Of a stretch of 64,000 nucleotides of DNA, positions 1-11,000 are shown one piece after another; within the stretch, counting starts at the first letter, position 1; each line of letters begins with the position of its first letter. This stretch comes from an uncultured Saprospiraceae bacterium (GTDB lineage Bacteria; Bacteroidota; Bacteroidia; Chitinophagales; Saprospiraceae). The stretch is from assembly GCA_937928045.1 (NCBI GenBank), contig CALFWO010000037.1, forward strand, positions 1-64,000, in the 5' to 3' direction. A model generated the notes under the pieces. The model searched no databases. It was not told where the DNA came from and worked only from the letters and a program-made list of their open reading frames with translations. The position numbers were made by a program, and so were the translations under genes.

Positions 1-3000
1 ATTAAGTGCATCACTATTTGAATCGACAAACGAGAGTTCAGTATTATTATTAAAGCAATTTAATTCATTTGTTTGTTCAAAGTCAATAGTCGGTTCCAGA
101 AAATCTTGTGCAACCGATAAAGAATCATTGTTGCTGCAACCATTCATCAAATTATTGATCACCACTGAATAATTTCCAGGTTGATCAAATTGAGCTTGAG
201 TTAAATTATTAAGATTTGAAAGAACCACACCACTCTCTAACCATATGATTTCAAAGTCATTTGTTAAATTAAAGTCAACCTCAAGCAAAGTGTTGTCGTT
301 GTAACAATTGATTAAATTATTTCCTTGCAAAGATACCTCAGGCACTTCATTTGAAATCTCAATATTAGACAATACGGTTGTTGAACAACCATTTGTATTT
401 GACGAAACTATAAATGAAAAATCGCCTGGATCACTAACTTCTATATTATCTAGTGTTCCAATGGTGTCATTTTCAAAAACCCAATTCAAATCATAATCTG
501 CCAAATTTCCATTAACAATTCCTTGCAAAAGAATCGATGGATTCGCACAGTCAATTGTCAATCCATTTAGTGAAGTAACTTCAACTATAGGACTTAAAGT
601 ATCAATAACAACTTGGATTGAATCTAGGCTAGAACATTGATTATTTATATTTAGTAGTTCTAAGAAGTACAGCCCAGGCTCATTAATATCTGTCATCAAA
701 TTTTGACCAATATTAATACCTTCATACCACCAATTGACTTCATAGTCAAAATTTAGATTGGGAAGAGTTGTAGATAGTTCAATCGAAGTATTTTCACAAT
801 TCAACTGATTCTCGCCTAACAAATCAAGCGTTGGAGGAATAGAAGCTGCAAGAATTTCGGTTTGATAATCTTGTGTACATCCGTTGGTGCCAACCACCTC
901 AACGCTATAAACCCCTGGAATATCGGTTTGTTCTAAATTATTATTGCCAATAAAACTATTTGGGCCTGACCAAGAATAGCTGGCAACAGCAATATCTTGA
1001 GAAATAAAAAGCTCAGCTAGATTACCTGCGCAATCTAGGGTATCACCAAGTATTGTCAATAGTGGAAGATCAATATCTTCACTAACGTAGATGGAGTCCA
1101 TTTCTAGACAGCCGTTCAATCCAACGGCCGTAGCAATATACCATCCAGGGTTACTAACTATAGTATCTAATACATTTGCCGTAAAATTACTTGGACCGGA
1201 CCAATTAACATTTTCTAATAGATCTATAGTTGCTAAATTTAAATTAACAACAGTTTCCGTGCAAGTGATTGTATCGGCACTCAAATTAAAATCTGGTAAT
1301 TCTAGGTCTTCTAAAATTTCAATTGAATAATTTTCTTGGCAACCATTATCTGCAATGAAAAGTCCCTGATAATTCCCAGAGTCATTAATCCAAAGAGAAT
1401 CAGAATTACTAATTACCCCATTCGCATCAAACCATGTAACTTTATCAAAATCACCAGTTATATTTATAAATACAGAATCTTCCAAACAAGTTAACTCATT
1501 TGAATTTAATAAGATAGCTGGAGCAAGAGTATCTGCCTCTACAATTATTTGACCAGTAGTATCACAACCAAATTCTGAAGTTAATTGAAAACTATAAGTT
1601 CCTGGGGTAAGAACTTCAGGCTGAAGATTAATTGAAGAAAAACTCGATGGACCTGACCATTCTATTAAAGTATAATTTGTTGCGCTTAAATTTAGATTAA
1701 CAGCAGTTTCCATACAACTTATTGTATCACCTATAGCAACGAAATTAGGAGGATCAAAATTCTCCGTTATCACGAAAGTAGTTTGAGCTTCACATCCGTT
1801 AGCGGAAACAATGTCTAAAGAATACTGCCCTGCTTCGGTAACATCCAGTTGAGGATCATTCGAAAGCTGTTGAACTGAATTACTCCAAATATATGTAGCG
1901 ATTGCTTGATTAGAAGTTGGTATTAAGTTTAAGCTTGGGATTGCACAACTAATCATACTGTCTTCAACGGATACTTGCGGAACATCTTGATCAACAGGAA
2001 CAAAAATCTGAAAATTATTGGTACAATAATTTTCCCCTTCTATAACTAGGTTATAATCTCCTGAAAAGGATGTTGTAAAAAAGGATTGATCATTTGAAAA
2101 ATTCCCAGGTCCAGACCAAGAATAAAACCAAGCTGAATCTGCTCCAATTGCCTGTACCATTGCTAAACTATCTATACAAGTAATTGTATCTGAAGTTAAT
2201 TGAACTATTGGTAAAATAGTATCTGCCGTTACTTCAATATCAAAAGTATCTCGGCATCCATTTGCGGCTTGAGCAACGAAATAATACACCCCGGGATCAG
2301 TGACCATTGGGCTTTCCATATTGCTTACAAAACCATTTGGGCCACTCCACTGCTTACTAAGCAACGTCGTATTCGGTAATGCCAAAATCTGAACAATAGA
2401 ATCCTGGCAATTCATTTCAGCTCCAACCAAATCTACTTGGGGTAAAGAAAAATCTGTATTTACATCGAACTGAACTATGCTCGAACATCCAGCAACATTG
2501 ATAGCTTCTACGATATAAGATCCAATCTCATTTACCAAAAAACTATCTGCTTGAATAGGATTACCAACTAGAGGAGTCCAAAAATATTCTAAATTTTCTC
2601 CTGAAACGGGCTGAGCAAAACCGGAAGAATTAATACAATTTAACTCGATATCTTCTACGAGAAAAACTGGAGCAATGGTGTCTACGATTATTTCCAAAGA
2701 AGCAATAACATCACAGCCATTTGGTGCTATTCCTTCAACTTCGTAAATACCACCTTCGTTAACATCAAAAGTAAAATCTGTTGATACAAATCCATTTGGT
2801 CCGGTCCAAGAGAAAGTTGTTCCAATCAAATCAGCATTCACTTGAATATTTGCATTCGTTTGCATACAATTAATAGTGTCGAATGCTATTTGAAGTTGCG
2901 GTATAGAATCATTGGCAGCAACCGTAGTAAATAATGTTTGACTACAGCCATTCTCTTCCGTAATGATTAATTGATATTCTCCAACCAAGCCAACTAAGGG

Positions 3001-5700
3001 ATTTAAAATTGTACTATTAAATCCAGAAGGTCCGGTCCATTGATAACTCCAATTTGGATCAATATCATTTGCTAATATTTCCACTTGTGAAATAGCACAA
3101 GTCAGTTGAAAGTTTTCTATCGTTGTGTTCGGCGAAATTGTATCTGCAAAAATTTCAATAGAATCAATTGTCCGACATCCGTTATCATTGTCTGTAATTG
3201 TCAATCCATAAAGACCTGCCTCCGCAATTGATGGATTAGACTGAATGCTACTAAAAGAAGATGGACCCTCCCATAAAATTGAATAATTTCCTAAAAAAGT
3301 AAGCGGTAAATTTATTGAGGTTTCGACACAATTTAGAGAGTCACTATTTGTTGAATAAACTGGAATTGATCGATCATCAAATACCGACACCATTGCGCTA
3401 TCAACGCAACCATTTTCATCCAAAACATTTATTACATAATCTCCGGGTTCAAAAATTTCAGGATTGACTTGAGTCGAAGAAAATCCGTTTGGACCGGTCC
3501 AAGAAATTTGAGGGTTTTGGGACTGAAGACTTACAGAGAGTATTGGAGACTCATCTTGACAGGTGATACTTGCAGAATCGATAAATACTGCCGGGGCTAA
3601 TGTATCTAAATAGACTTCAACTGTCAAGTCATTTGAACAACCATTAGCACTAAATACCTCCAAATTATATGAACCTGGCTCTCCAACTGTTAATATTTGT
3701 GAATTAGATGTGGATGTATTAGGGAATCTCCAAAGCAATTGATCGAAAGATCCTACAATTATTGGATTCAGATCAACCATTGAGAATTCACAATTCAATG
3801 TATCAGCATCGACCGACAATTGCACAGTGACTGTATCAATGCTTACCTCAATCTGCTCAATAGATTCACATCCATTCTCACCTTTCACAAAAACTTGATA
3901 AACACCAGGAATATCAACAATGACAAAGTCATCTTGCGAAAGAAAACCATTGGGACCAATCCATTGGTAAGTCCAATTTTCTAAAAGTGTTGAATCTCCA
4001 AGAAGAAAAGTACTATCAGTACAAGTCAAATTTCCATCAGTGAAATTTAGTATTGGCCCATCAAAATTACTGGGAACAAAAATTGTGGAATCCGTTGAAC
4101 ATCCATTTGAACTTTCTACGGAAGCATTGTACATCCCTGAGGTATTTACATCAATGTTGAATTCTTGATCGTTAAACCCATTGGGACCACTCCAAGAAAT
4201 GGAAACTCCATTTGAACTAATTGCTGTTAAAACCACACTTAAGTTGTTACAATCAAGTGTATCAGTTTCTAAAGTAAGATCTGGTTCTTCAAAATCAGCG
4301 TTGACTTCAAAATCTTGTTCAAAGGAACATCCATTATCTCCGGTAATGGTAACTGAATAGTCGCCTTGTTCGAATACGGTGGGTGTAGCGGTAAAATTTT
4401 GAAAACCATTAGGGCCTGACCATTCTATGATATTAAAAGGATCAATATTAATTGGAAGAATAGTCTCTTGAACATTATTACAATTCAAGTTAATAATTGG
4501 CAAATCTAAGGCCGGCGGAATTGTGTCAACAATTGGAGTTATAAATAATGAATCTTGACATCCATTAGCAGCAATTATATTCAACTTATATTCTAAAATT
4601 TCGGTAACTTGAATTTGATTCAATGATCCAATGGGGCCTGAAGAATTTGACCAAGTATAATCAACCAAGGGATCATTGCTAAATCCTGTCAAAGTTGCTA
4701 TGGGTTGGCTACAAGATACTTCTGTAGAAACCACAGATAGAATTGGTGAAATGGTATCTAATGGAATAAAAACTGTATCCAGCGCAACGCATCCATTTCC
4801 TCCAGTAATATTTACATAATATGGACCTGGAACATTATTTTGAAAAATTGAGTCATTGGTTAAAAATCCAAAATCATTTTCCCAAGAATAAATATTTTCC
4901 GAACTTGACTCAATGCTAACTGTTCCCATTGATGAATTACATGAGATTGGAATTGTTGAAATGTTATATTGAGGAAATGAGATATTATCGTAAACGGTAA
5001 AGGTGGTATCTACGGTACAACCATTCATTGGATCATTCAAAGTCAAAATATATTCCCCTGATACGTTAGTCAAAAAGTTGTTACCCACAAAAGAAATACT
5101 TCCTGGTCCATCCCATCTAATTTGATAATTAGGATTGGAAAAATTAGCTTGTAATAAAACGTTCGAATTTAGGCAGGTTATGGTATCCAATGTAGATAAA
5201 GTAAATTCCGGTGCTGTAGTATCTGCGGCTACTTGATATTGCAAAGTATCTTGACAACCGTTGTCCCCGGTAATAATTAGTTGATATTCTCCGGCGACAG
5301 TCACCAAAGGCGAAGGTGATGTACTCATGTACGAGTCCGGGCCAGACCATTGATAGTTGGTTATGGTACTAATTGAATTGGTTTGAATAATTCCGACTTG
5401 TTGGTTACAAGACAAAGTTGGGGGAGATCCTACTAATTGCGGAGGTGATAAATCCTCCACGACTGGAGTCGAAGCCATTACTGAACAACTCTTTCCCATC
5501 ACGGAATCTATCAATGTAAGCTCATATGTTCCTCCTAAAACAACTTCAACTTGAGGCAAATTCGGTTGAGAATTAAAACCCAATCCACCATTCGTAACAT
5601 CCAACCACTCAAAACTTAAATTCTCACCAGAAGAACCACTAGCATCAAGTATTAAGGGCGTATTGTTACAATTTAAAAATAGCGAATTGTCAATATTAAT
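1..5700 (-). repeat. Tandem PKD/Ig-like coding repeats, period about 230 bp
   Basis: The WxGP box recurs at about 962, 1195, 1651, 2111, 2339, 2810, 3031, 3263, 3512, 3953, 4182, 4411, 4635, 5105 and 5340. Spacings are 220-250 bp or twice that, so a full array of roughly 24 units is inferred. The units have diverged in DNA sequence, so they are old duplications. Each unit has one Cys near its start and one in a terminal NGC, which would suit a disulphide inside each domain. Confidence 0.8.
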
Positions 5701-7116
5701 TATTGGATCTAAGACTTGCAATCTAAGATTTACTAAACTATCACAAGGATCGTTAGTATCAATAAGAATTTGATAAGTCCCTGTCATATTATATGTGTTA
5801 GGACCGACTGTTATTTCTTCTCCAGTACATAGAACGGTGTCTATATTTGTCGTTGGTGGTACAATAACATTTAAATGCAATTCAACAAGGCTATCACAAC
5901 CTCGCGGTGAAAGTGAATCCCAGAAGTAGATACCTGAAGTTGATATTAAATCTCCGCCAAATAGAAATGCCTGTCCCGAACAAATGTCAATATTTACTAA
6001 GGTATCAACTGGATCGATAAATTCAATATTCAATTGAATCATTGAATCACAATCAATACTTGAATTAATTACTTTATTGTAAATTCCAGAAGTAAAAATA
6101 GTGGTATCAATAAAATCGTATTCCATACCAAAACATAATTTCTCCTCTAAGAATATGGTGTCATGTCCAATAATATTGATATCGACACAATTGTCCGAAA
6201 TCTCAGCACAAAAAAGATTATAAATACTATTCAATTCTTCTCTAAATTCTGAAATTGTCCATTCATCCGCTGGAGATGGAATCCTTAAAGAATCGGAGGT
6301 CAAATATGACAATCCACAAATATCATATTGACCTTGAGAAAAAGAAGTTAGATCCAATAATGAGTCAACATGAATTAGCGTATCATTGGAAGAAATCAAA
6401 TACAAATAGGAATAGTTAGAACTATCGGGAATTGAATCCGACCAAAAAGGAGGCAATTCAAATGCTAAACTGGCATCTCCTCTACATTGATCTTGAGGCG
6501 GAAGATCGACCAACTCGCCACCATTAGGTTCACAATCAAAACAATCTAGTCCATCCAAATTGCATGGGATTACTTGAAAATTCACAATATTTCCAGTATT
6601 GACTGGCGAATTATTTATGACTGTTAAAGTCCAAGTACCATTAACAGGTCCCATGTCAAAATCTTCCAAACAACCATTAAACGGATGATAACTGCCACTA
6701 TAAAAAGCACCGGGTAACCAAGGCTGGTTATTGTTCCAGACTGGTGAAAAACCCATATCAGGTACGGGAGATTCTGAACATGGCAAAAACTGAATTTGCC
6801 AAGGAATTGGTCCTGTAAAACCAAATTGATTCAATGAAGGTCCAATTATTTCAATAGTTTGACCACCAGGACTCGTCACAGACATTTCTAGGCTCCAAAT
6901 GTGTTCTGGAGCAAACTGAACAAGAATTTGACAAATACTCTGATCTGACAATGAGAGGTCGTCATTAACAGCACCACTTAAAGAAAATTCAAAAGAAGTT
7001 GTATTGAAGGCTGTCGCTATTCCTGGACAATCTATGCATTCACAAGATTGACCCGAAATGTTACCTGAAGCAAATAGGTAACAGAGAAGGAATATGGGGA
7101 GTACCCTAATGTTCAC
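1..7116 (-). CDS. Giant secreted repeat protein, 3' end outside the window
   Basis: An open frame of 2372 codons runs from a GTG at 7116 to the window edge. Motif-bearing codons checked near 6603, 5115, 3483 and 972 are all in this frame. An in-frame TAG five codons upstream excludes an earlier start, and the GTG opens a clean signal peptide (VNIRVLPIFLLCYLFASG). Residues about 20-200 resemble the P-domain (jelly-roll) of proprotein convertases, with the box NGTWTLTVINN. Residues about 310-470 hold three short units ending in CDS-x(3)-L, a type common in Bacteroidota surface proteins. From about residue 470 onward, some 24 Ig/PKD-like units of about 77 residues follow, each with a W-S/T-GPNGF box and two cysteines. 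The C-terminus, where a T9SS sorting domain would be expected, is not visible. Likely a cell-surface or extracellular adhesin; its ligand is unknown. Confidence 0.85.
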   Translation of the reverse strand, partial: MNIRVLPIFLLCYLFASGNISGQSCECIDCPGIATAFNTTSFEFSLSGAVNDDLSLSDQSICQILVQFAPEHIWSLEMSVTSPGGQTIEIIGPSLNQFGFTGPIPWQIQFLPCSESPVPDMGFSPVWNNNQPWLPGAFYSGSYHPFNGCLEDFDMGPVNGTWTLTVINNSPVNTGNIVNFQVIPCNLDGLDCFDCEPNGGELVDLPPQDQCRGDASLAFELPPFWSDSIPDSSNYSYLYLISSNDTLIHVDSLLDLTSFSQGQYDICGLSYLTSDSLRIPSPADEWTISEFREELNSIYNLFCAEISDNCVDINIIGHDTIFLEEKLCFGMEYDFIDTTIFTSGIYNKVINSSIDCDSMIQLNIEFIDPVDTLVNIDICSGQAFLFGGDLISTSGIYFWDSLSPRGCDSLVELHLNVIVPPTTNIDTVLCTGEEITVGPNTYNMTGTYQILIDTNDPCDSLVNLRLQVLDPIINIDNSLFLNCNNTPLILDASGSSGENLSFEWLDVTNGGLGFNSQPNLPQVEVVLGGTYELTLIDSVMGKSCSVMASTPVVEDLSPPQLVGSPPTLSCNQQVGIIQTNSISTITNYQWSGPDSYMSTSPSPLVTVAGEYQLIITGDNGCQDTLQYQVAADTTAPEFTLSTLDTITCLNSNVLLQANFSNPNYQIRWDGPGSISFVGNNFLTNVSGEYILTLNDPMNGCTVDTTFTVYDNISFPQYNISTIPISCNSSMGTVSIESSSENIYSWENDFGFLTNDSIFQNNVPGPYYVNITGGNGCVALDTVFIPLDTISPILSVVSTEVSCSQPIATLTGFSNDPLVDYTWSNSSGPIGSLNQIQVTEILEYKLNIIAANGCQDSLFITPIVDTIPPALDLPIINLNCNNVQETILPINIDPFNIIEWSGPNGFQNFTATPTVFEQGDYSVTITGDNGCSFEQDFEVNADFEEPDLTLETDTLDCNNLSVVLTAISSNGVSISWSGPNGFNDQEFNIDVNTSGMYNASVESSNGCSTDSTIFVPSNFDGPILNFTDGNLTCTDSTFLLGDSTLLENWTYQWIGPNGFLSQDDFVIVDIPGVYQVFVKGENGCESIEQIEVSIDTVTVQLSVDADTLNCEFSMVDLNPIIVGSFDQLLWRFPNTSTSNSQILTVGEPGSYNLEVFSANGCSNDLTVEVYLDTLAPAVFIDSASITCQDESPILSVSLQSQNPQISWTGPNGFSSTQVNPEIFEPGDYVINVLDENGCVDSAMVSVFDDRSIPVYSTNSDSLNCVETSINLPLTFLGNYSILWEGPSSFSSIQSNPSIAEAGLYGLTITDNDNGCRTIDSIEIFADTISPNTTIENFQLTCAISQVEILANDIDPNWSYQWTGPSGFNSTILNPLVGLVGEYQLIITEENGCSQTLFTTVAANDSIPQLQIAFDTINCMQTNANIQVNADLIGTTFSWTGPNGFVSTDFTFDVNEGGIYEVEGIAPNGCDVIASLEIIVDTIAPVFLVEDIELNCINSSGFAQPVSGENLEYFWTPLVGNPIQADSFLVNEIGSYIVEAINVAGCSSIVQFDVNTDFSLPQVDLVGAEMNCQDSIVQILALPNTTLLSKQWSGPNGFVSNMESPMVTDPGVYYFVAQAANGCRDTFDIEVTADTILPIVQLTSDTITCIDSLAMVQAIGADSAWFYSWSGPGNFSNDQSFFTTSFSGDYNLVIEGENYCTNNFQIFVPVDQDVPQVSVEDSMISCAIPSLNLIPTSNQAIATYIWSNSVQQLSNDPQLDVTEAGQYSLDIVSANGCEAQTTFVITENFDPPNFVAIGDTISCMETAVNLNLSATNYTLIEWSGPSSFSSINLQPEVLTPGTYSFQLTSEFGCDTTGQIIVEADTLAPAILLNSNELTCLEDSVFINITGDFDKVTWFDANGVISNSDSLWINDSGNYQGLFIADNGCQENYSIEILEDLELPDFNLSADTITCTETVVNLNLATIDLLENVNWSGPSNFTANVLDTIVSNPGWYIATAVGLNGCLEMDSIYVSEDIDLPLLTILGDTLDCAGNLAELFISQDIAVASYSWSGPNSFIGNNNLEQTDIPGVYSVEVVGTNGCTQDYQTEILAASIPPTLDLLGENQLNCENTSIELSTTLPNLNFDYEVNWWYEGINIGQNLMTDINEPGLYFLELLNINNQCSSLDSIQVVIDTLSPIVEVTSLNGLTIDCANPSILLQGIVNGNLADYDLNWVFENDTIGTLDNIEVSDPGDFSFIVSSNTNGCSTTVLSNIEISNEVPEVSLQGNNLINCYNDNTLLEVDFNLTNDFEIIWLESGVVLSNLNNLTQAQFDQPGNYSVVINNLMNGCSNNDSLSVAQDFLEPTIDFEQTNELNCFNNNTELSFVDSNSDALN

Positions 7117-7213
7117 GGTCTTTGCTGTCTAATTCTGTTTTTGTACCATCGAATTATCACACAAGGGCCTATCCGACAGTATAACGAATTTACGAATTTT
7201 GGGGAACAAGTGC

Positions 7214-7241
7214 TTGATGTTTGGTCGAATTCTTAATTTTG
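7214..7241 (+). promoter_or_regulatory. Candidate Bacteroidota-type promoter for the M23 peptidase
   Basis: TTG at 7214-7216, a 17-base spacer and TAATTTTG at 7234-7241 fit the -33 TTG / -7 TAnnTTTG promoter of Bacteroidota. The predicted start of transcription is near 7248, about 60 bases before the ATG at 7310. Confidence 0.5.
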
Positions 7242-7309
7242 CAATCAATACTGAACAATATATGGCACATTTTGATCATATATATCCCATACATAGTTGA
7301 ACACGCGTC

Positions 7310-8026
7310 ATGAAATTTAAATCATTTTTGGTAGTAATTACTATACTTCTTTTTTTCCAAATAACTGATTTCACTCAAATTCTGAAAGGTGTTACTGCTC
7401 AAGTAAACACAGAAGCTAGTTTTCAAGAAGTTCCTGAAAAGGCGGATAATTGGGAGAGAATCATGCACAGAGATACCGAGGCAAATGATATGTTTCCAAC
7501 TATCCCTATTCAGCATTATGATAGCATTTTTGGATACAATCGACAATTCTTTTCAGATGGTTTCGATTATCCGGTTGGTATTCCAAACGCTGAAGGATAT
7601 TTCAAAGCTCAAAATTTTGGAGACGATCTACACTTAGGCGAAGATTGGAATGCTGTAACAGGAGGTAATACCGACCTAGGAGATCCTGTTCACGCTGTTT
7701 CTAATGGCTTGGTCACCTTTTCTAAGGATGTGTGTTGCGGTTGGGGAAATGTGATAAGAGTAGTTCATTATATTCCAGATAATCCAGAGCATCCATTTGT
7801 AGAATCAGTTTATGCTCATTTGAATAATAGAAGAGTCCAAGCAGGCGATCTTGTAATGAGGGGGGAAAAAATTGGTAGTATCGGTAATGCAAATGGGAGA
7901 TATATGGCTCATTTACATTTGGAACTTAGGAGCTTCATTAACATGTCATTAGGCCCAGGGTATTCCAAAGATATATTTGGATTTTTCGTACCAACAGATT
8001 TTATAGAAAAAAACAGGCCCCACTAA
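7310..8026 (+). CDS. M23 family (LytM-like) metallopeptidase, exported
   Basis: 238 residues with an N-terminal hydrophobic segment (residues 5-20) that looks like a signal peptide. The LytM fold is shown by HLGEDWN (H108, D112), YAHL (H170) and HLHLELR (H201, H203). In the family H108, D112 and H203 would hold zinc, and H170 and H201 would act in catalysis. M23 enzymes usually cleave peptidoglycan cross-bridges, but the N-terminal half lacks the coiled coil of EnvC or NlpD types and the metal site is complete, so a periplasmic or secreted hydrolase is likely. It is divergent from the giant repeat gene and convergent with the PKD protease, with which it shares a terminator. The exact substrate is not shown by the sequence. 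Confidence 0.85.
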   Translation: MKFKSFLVVITILLFFQITDFTQILKGVTAQVNTEASFQEVPEKADNWERIMHRDTEANDMFPTIPIQHYDSIFGYNRQFFSDGFDYPVGIPNAEGYFKAQNFGDDLHLGEDWNAVTGGNTDLGDPVHAVSNGLVTFSKDVCCGWGNVIRVVHYIPDNPEHPFVESVYAHLNNRRVQAGDLVMRGEKIGSIGNANGRYMAHLHLELRSFINMSLGPGYSKDIFGFFVPTDFIEKNRPH

Positions 8027-8044
8027 TTCTCTCTGGAAATAAAA

Positions 8045-8070
8045 AAAGCCCTGCTTTTTAGCAAGGCTTT
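8045..8070. terminator. Bidirectional intrinsic terminator
   Basis: A 10-base inverted repeat (AAAGCCCTGC / GCAAGGCTTT, one mismatch) around a T-rich loop, with A and T runs on either side. It lies between the convergent M23 peptidase and PKD protease genes and could serve both. Confidence 0.8.
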
Positions 8071-8091
8071 TATATCTCTTGAAGTTAATAT

Positions 8092-11000
8092 TTATCTCGG
8101 AGTCACAATTAGTTTTTTGAAAGTACTGCCTTCCTCATTGCTTAGTTGGATAAAATAAGTCCCGCTTGACATCTGAGATAAATCGTAAGATTTTAAAGTC
8201 TGTCCAGACAGATAAAATTCATCGTATAATTCTACTTGACCGATAGCATTAAACATTTTTAAATCAATACTCATATTCGTTGAGCTATTAATAAGCAGGT
8301 GAAATTCATTTGAGGTTGGATTCGGGAATAAGTCAATATTAAGAATTTCACTCAAATCAATGCTACTTGTAGATCCTGCGATTATTTCTTCCGTATAGGT
8401 ATTTTCTCCACAGAAATTTGTTACCACCAAAGTTACCGTGTAAGTACCTGAAGCTGAATAACTATAGGTCGGATTTTGTTCATTAGACATTCCTACTCCA
8501 TCTCCAAAATCCCAAGCCCAAGAAGTTGCCCCCATTGATTGATCTTGAAATTCAATCTGCTGATCAGTTCCAACGTTGTAGTCATATTCTGCGACTGGTA
8601 ATTCTCCAATGGAAATCAAATCAGTTTTCAAAACAACATTATCACCTGCTGCATTTGAAGCGGTCAATTGTACATTATAATTTCCACCATTGTTATAAAT
8701 CACCACTGGATTTTGATCGGTTGAAGTGAGCGGAGTTCCTCCCTCAAATTCCCATAGCCAACTTGTTGGGCTGTTGGTTGAGAGATCATTAAAACTAATC
8801 GTTGAAGGAGCACATCCTTGTTGAACATCCGAAGAAAATTCAGCAATAGGAGCACTCGCACCTACAGCTACGATTACAGTATTAGTAGTAGTAAAAAATC
8901 CGCATTCATTATTTACCGTAAGTGTAACTTCATAACTACCAGCATCTCCATAAACATGAGTTGGCATTTCTCCTGATCCAGAATTACCATCACCAAAGTC
9001 CCAAACATATCCCAATTGATTGCTTTCGTCTGCATCAAAATCAACAGTCAAATCAGAAGCGGCAAAACTAAATTCAGCTGTTGGAACATCTTGGACAGTT
9101 ATGTAATCCTCCATCAGCAACACATCGATACCTTGACTATTCCCAACCGTAAGTTGAACATCAAAGGATCCAGCAGTATTATAAGAAACTACCGGATTTG
9201 GTTGACTTGAAGTTGCTGGATTTCCACCTTCAAAAATCCATTCCCAGGTATCAGTATTACTAGAAGCCATACTTGTAAAAGTTACCTGAATAGGTGCACA
9301 ACCCATTTCATTGTCAGCTGAGAATCCCGCAGAAGGTAACGTTATATCATCGATTACAACAGTAGTTGTTGAAGTAGATTCACCACAATCATTATATGCG
9401 GTTAAGGTAACTTCAAAAGTTCCACTCGTTCCATAGACATGTGTTGGATTGGCATCCATACTTTCGTTTCCATCACCAAACTCCCAAAGATAAGAGGTAG
9501 CTCCAGAACTGGTATTGCTAAAAGTTACAGAATTGCTTAAAATCGAATTAGTAAACATTGCTTCAGGAACATCTTGCACTTCAATATATTCAAGACGAGT
9601 AACCGTAAATGTTCCGGCTGAATTTGAAACTTCTAAAGTAATGGAATAAATACCACTTTCATTGTAGGAAACAGTTGGATTCTGCAATGATGAAGAATTA
9701 GGAATTGCTCCCGGAAAACTCCAATTCCAAGACGTTACGTTATCTGAACTTTCATCAATCAAATTGACCTCAAAAGGAGCACAGCCACTAACTTGTTGAG
9801 CAGAAAAAGATCCAGTTGGAGCAGATTCAATAAAGATGGTTGTTAACATTTGATTTGAACCACAATCATTAGTAACAAGCAGTATTACATCATAGGTTCC
9901 TTCCATCGAGTAGCTGTGATCTGGATTGGCTTCCATGCTTGTATTCCCATCTCCAAAATCCCAACTATAAGTATCAGCATTGGTACTAGAATTAACGAAA
10001 GAAAAATCTAACTCGTTTTGGGTGTAAGAAAAACCGGCTGCAGGTTCTTCAAAAATGACCACTATCTCATTCTCTGTTGTGGAATTTGAACCGGCGCTTG
10101 AAGATACCTCTAAACTTACATCATAGATACCGGGTGTATTGTATGTAATCAACGGATTTTGAGCAGTAGAACTTGACGGTGTTCCACCAGGAAAAGACCA
10201 ATTCCAATTTGATACCGTACCTGAAGAATTATCGGTAAACTGTACCTGTAGGCCAGCACATCCCTCTCCACCAGAATAACTAAAATTACTTAATGGTGTT
10301 TGAGTAAGGTTGACCACTTCAGTAAAAATATCTGTACCGCAATCATTAGTTACCGTTAGCGTCACTGAAAAGATATCTTCGGTTAAATAAGTATGGGTTG
10401 GATTTTCATCTTGAGAGGAATTTCCATCTCCAAAATCCCAAGAATAAGTAGAACCATTGTCGCTTTGATTAGAAAAAGAGACGGTCATTCCGGAAACTGA
10501 ATTATTGAATGCAGCAGATGGAGCAATGTTGACAATGACTGCCTCAGACATACTCGAGGCGTTTGAACCAGCAGAGTTTGAGACCTCCAATGTTACATCA
10601 AATGAACCTTGATTTTCGTAAACAACTATTGGGTTTTGATCTGTTGAAGTGGAAGGAGTTCCACCTTCAAAGGTCCACAACCAACTTGTAGAATTAGATG
10701 AAGATAAGTCCGTAAACTGTACAGTTAATGGAGCGCATCCTGCTGAAGAACCAATCGAGAATCCGGCCGTTGGTTCAGACACTACTGTTACTACTTCCGT
10801 ATGCATTTCATCACCACAATTATTACTTGTTGTTAAAACTACGGTATAAGTTCCATCTGCAGCATAGGTGTGATTCGGATTTTCACTTGTAGAAGTATTT
10901 CCATCTCCAAAATCCCAAGAATAAGAATCCCCATTATTAGAATCATTGTCGAAAAGAACATTTAAATCATTAATTGTAGTTGAAAAATCAGCCGATGGAC

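Noticed and set aside
308-1330. Two short plus-strand ORFs (308-496 and 1091-1330)
   Set aside because: They lie inside the in-frame repeat array of the giant minus-strand gene and have no recognisable product.
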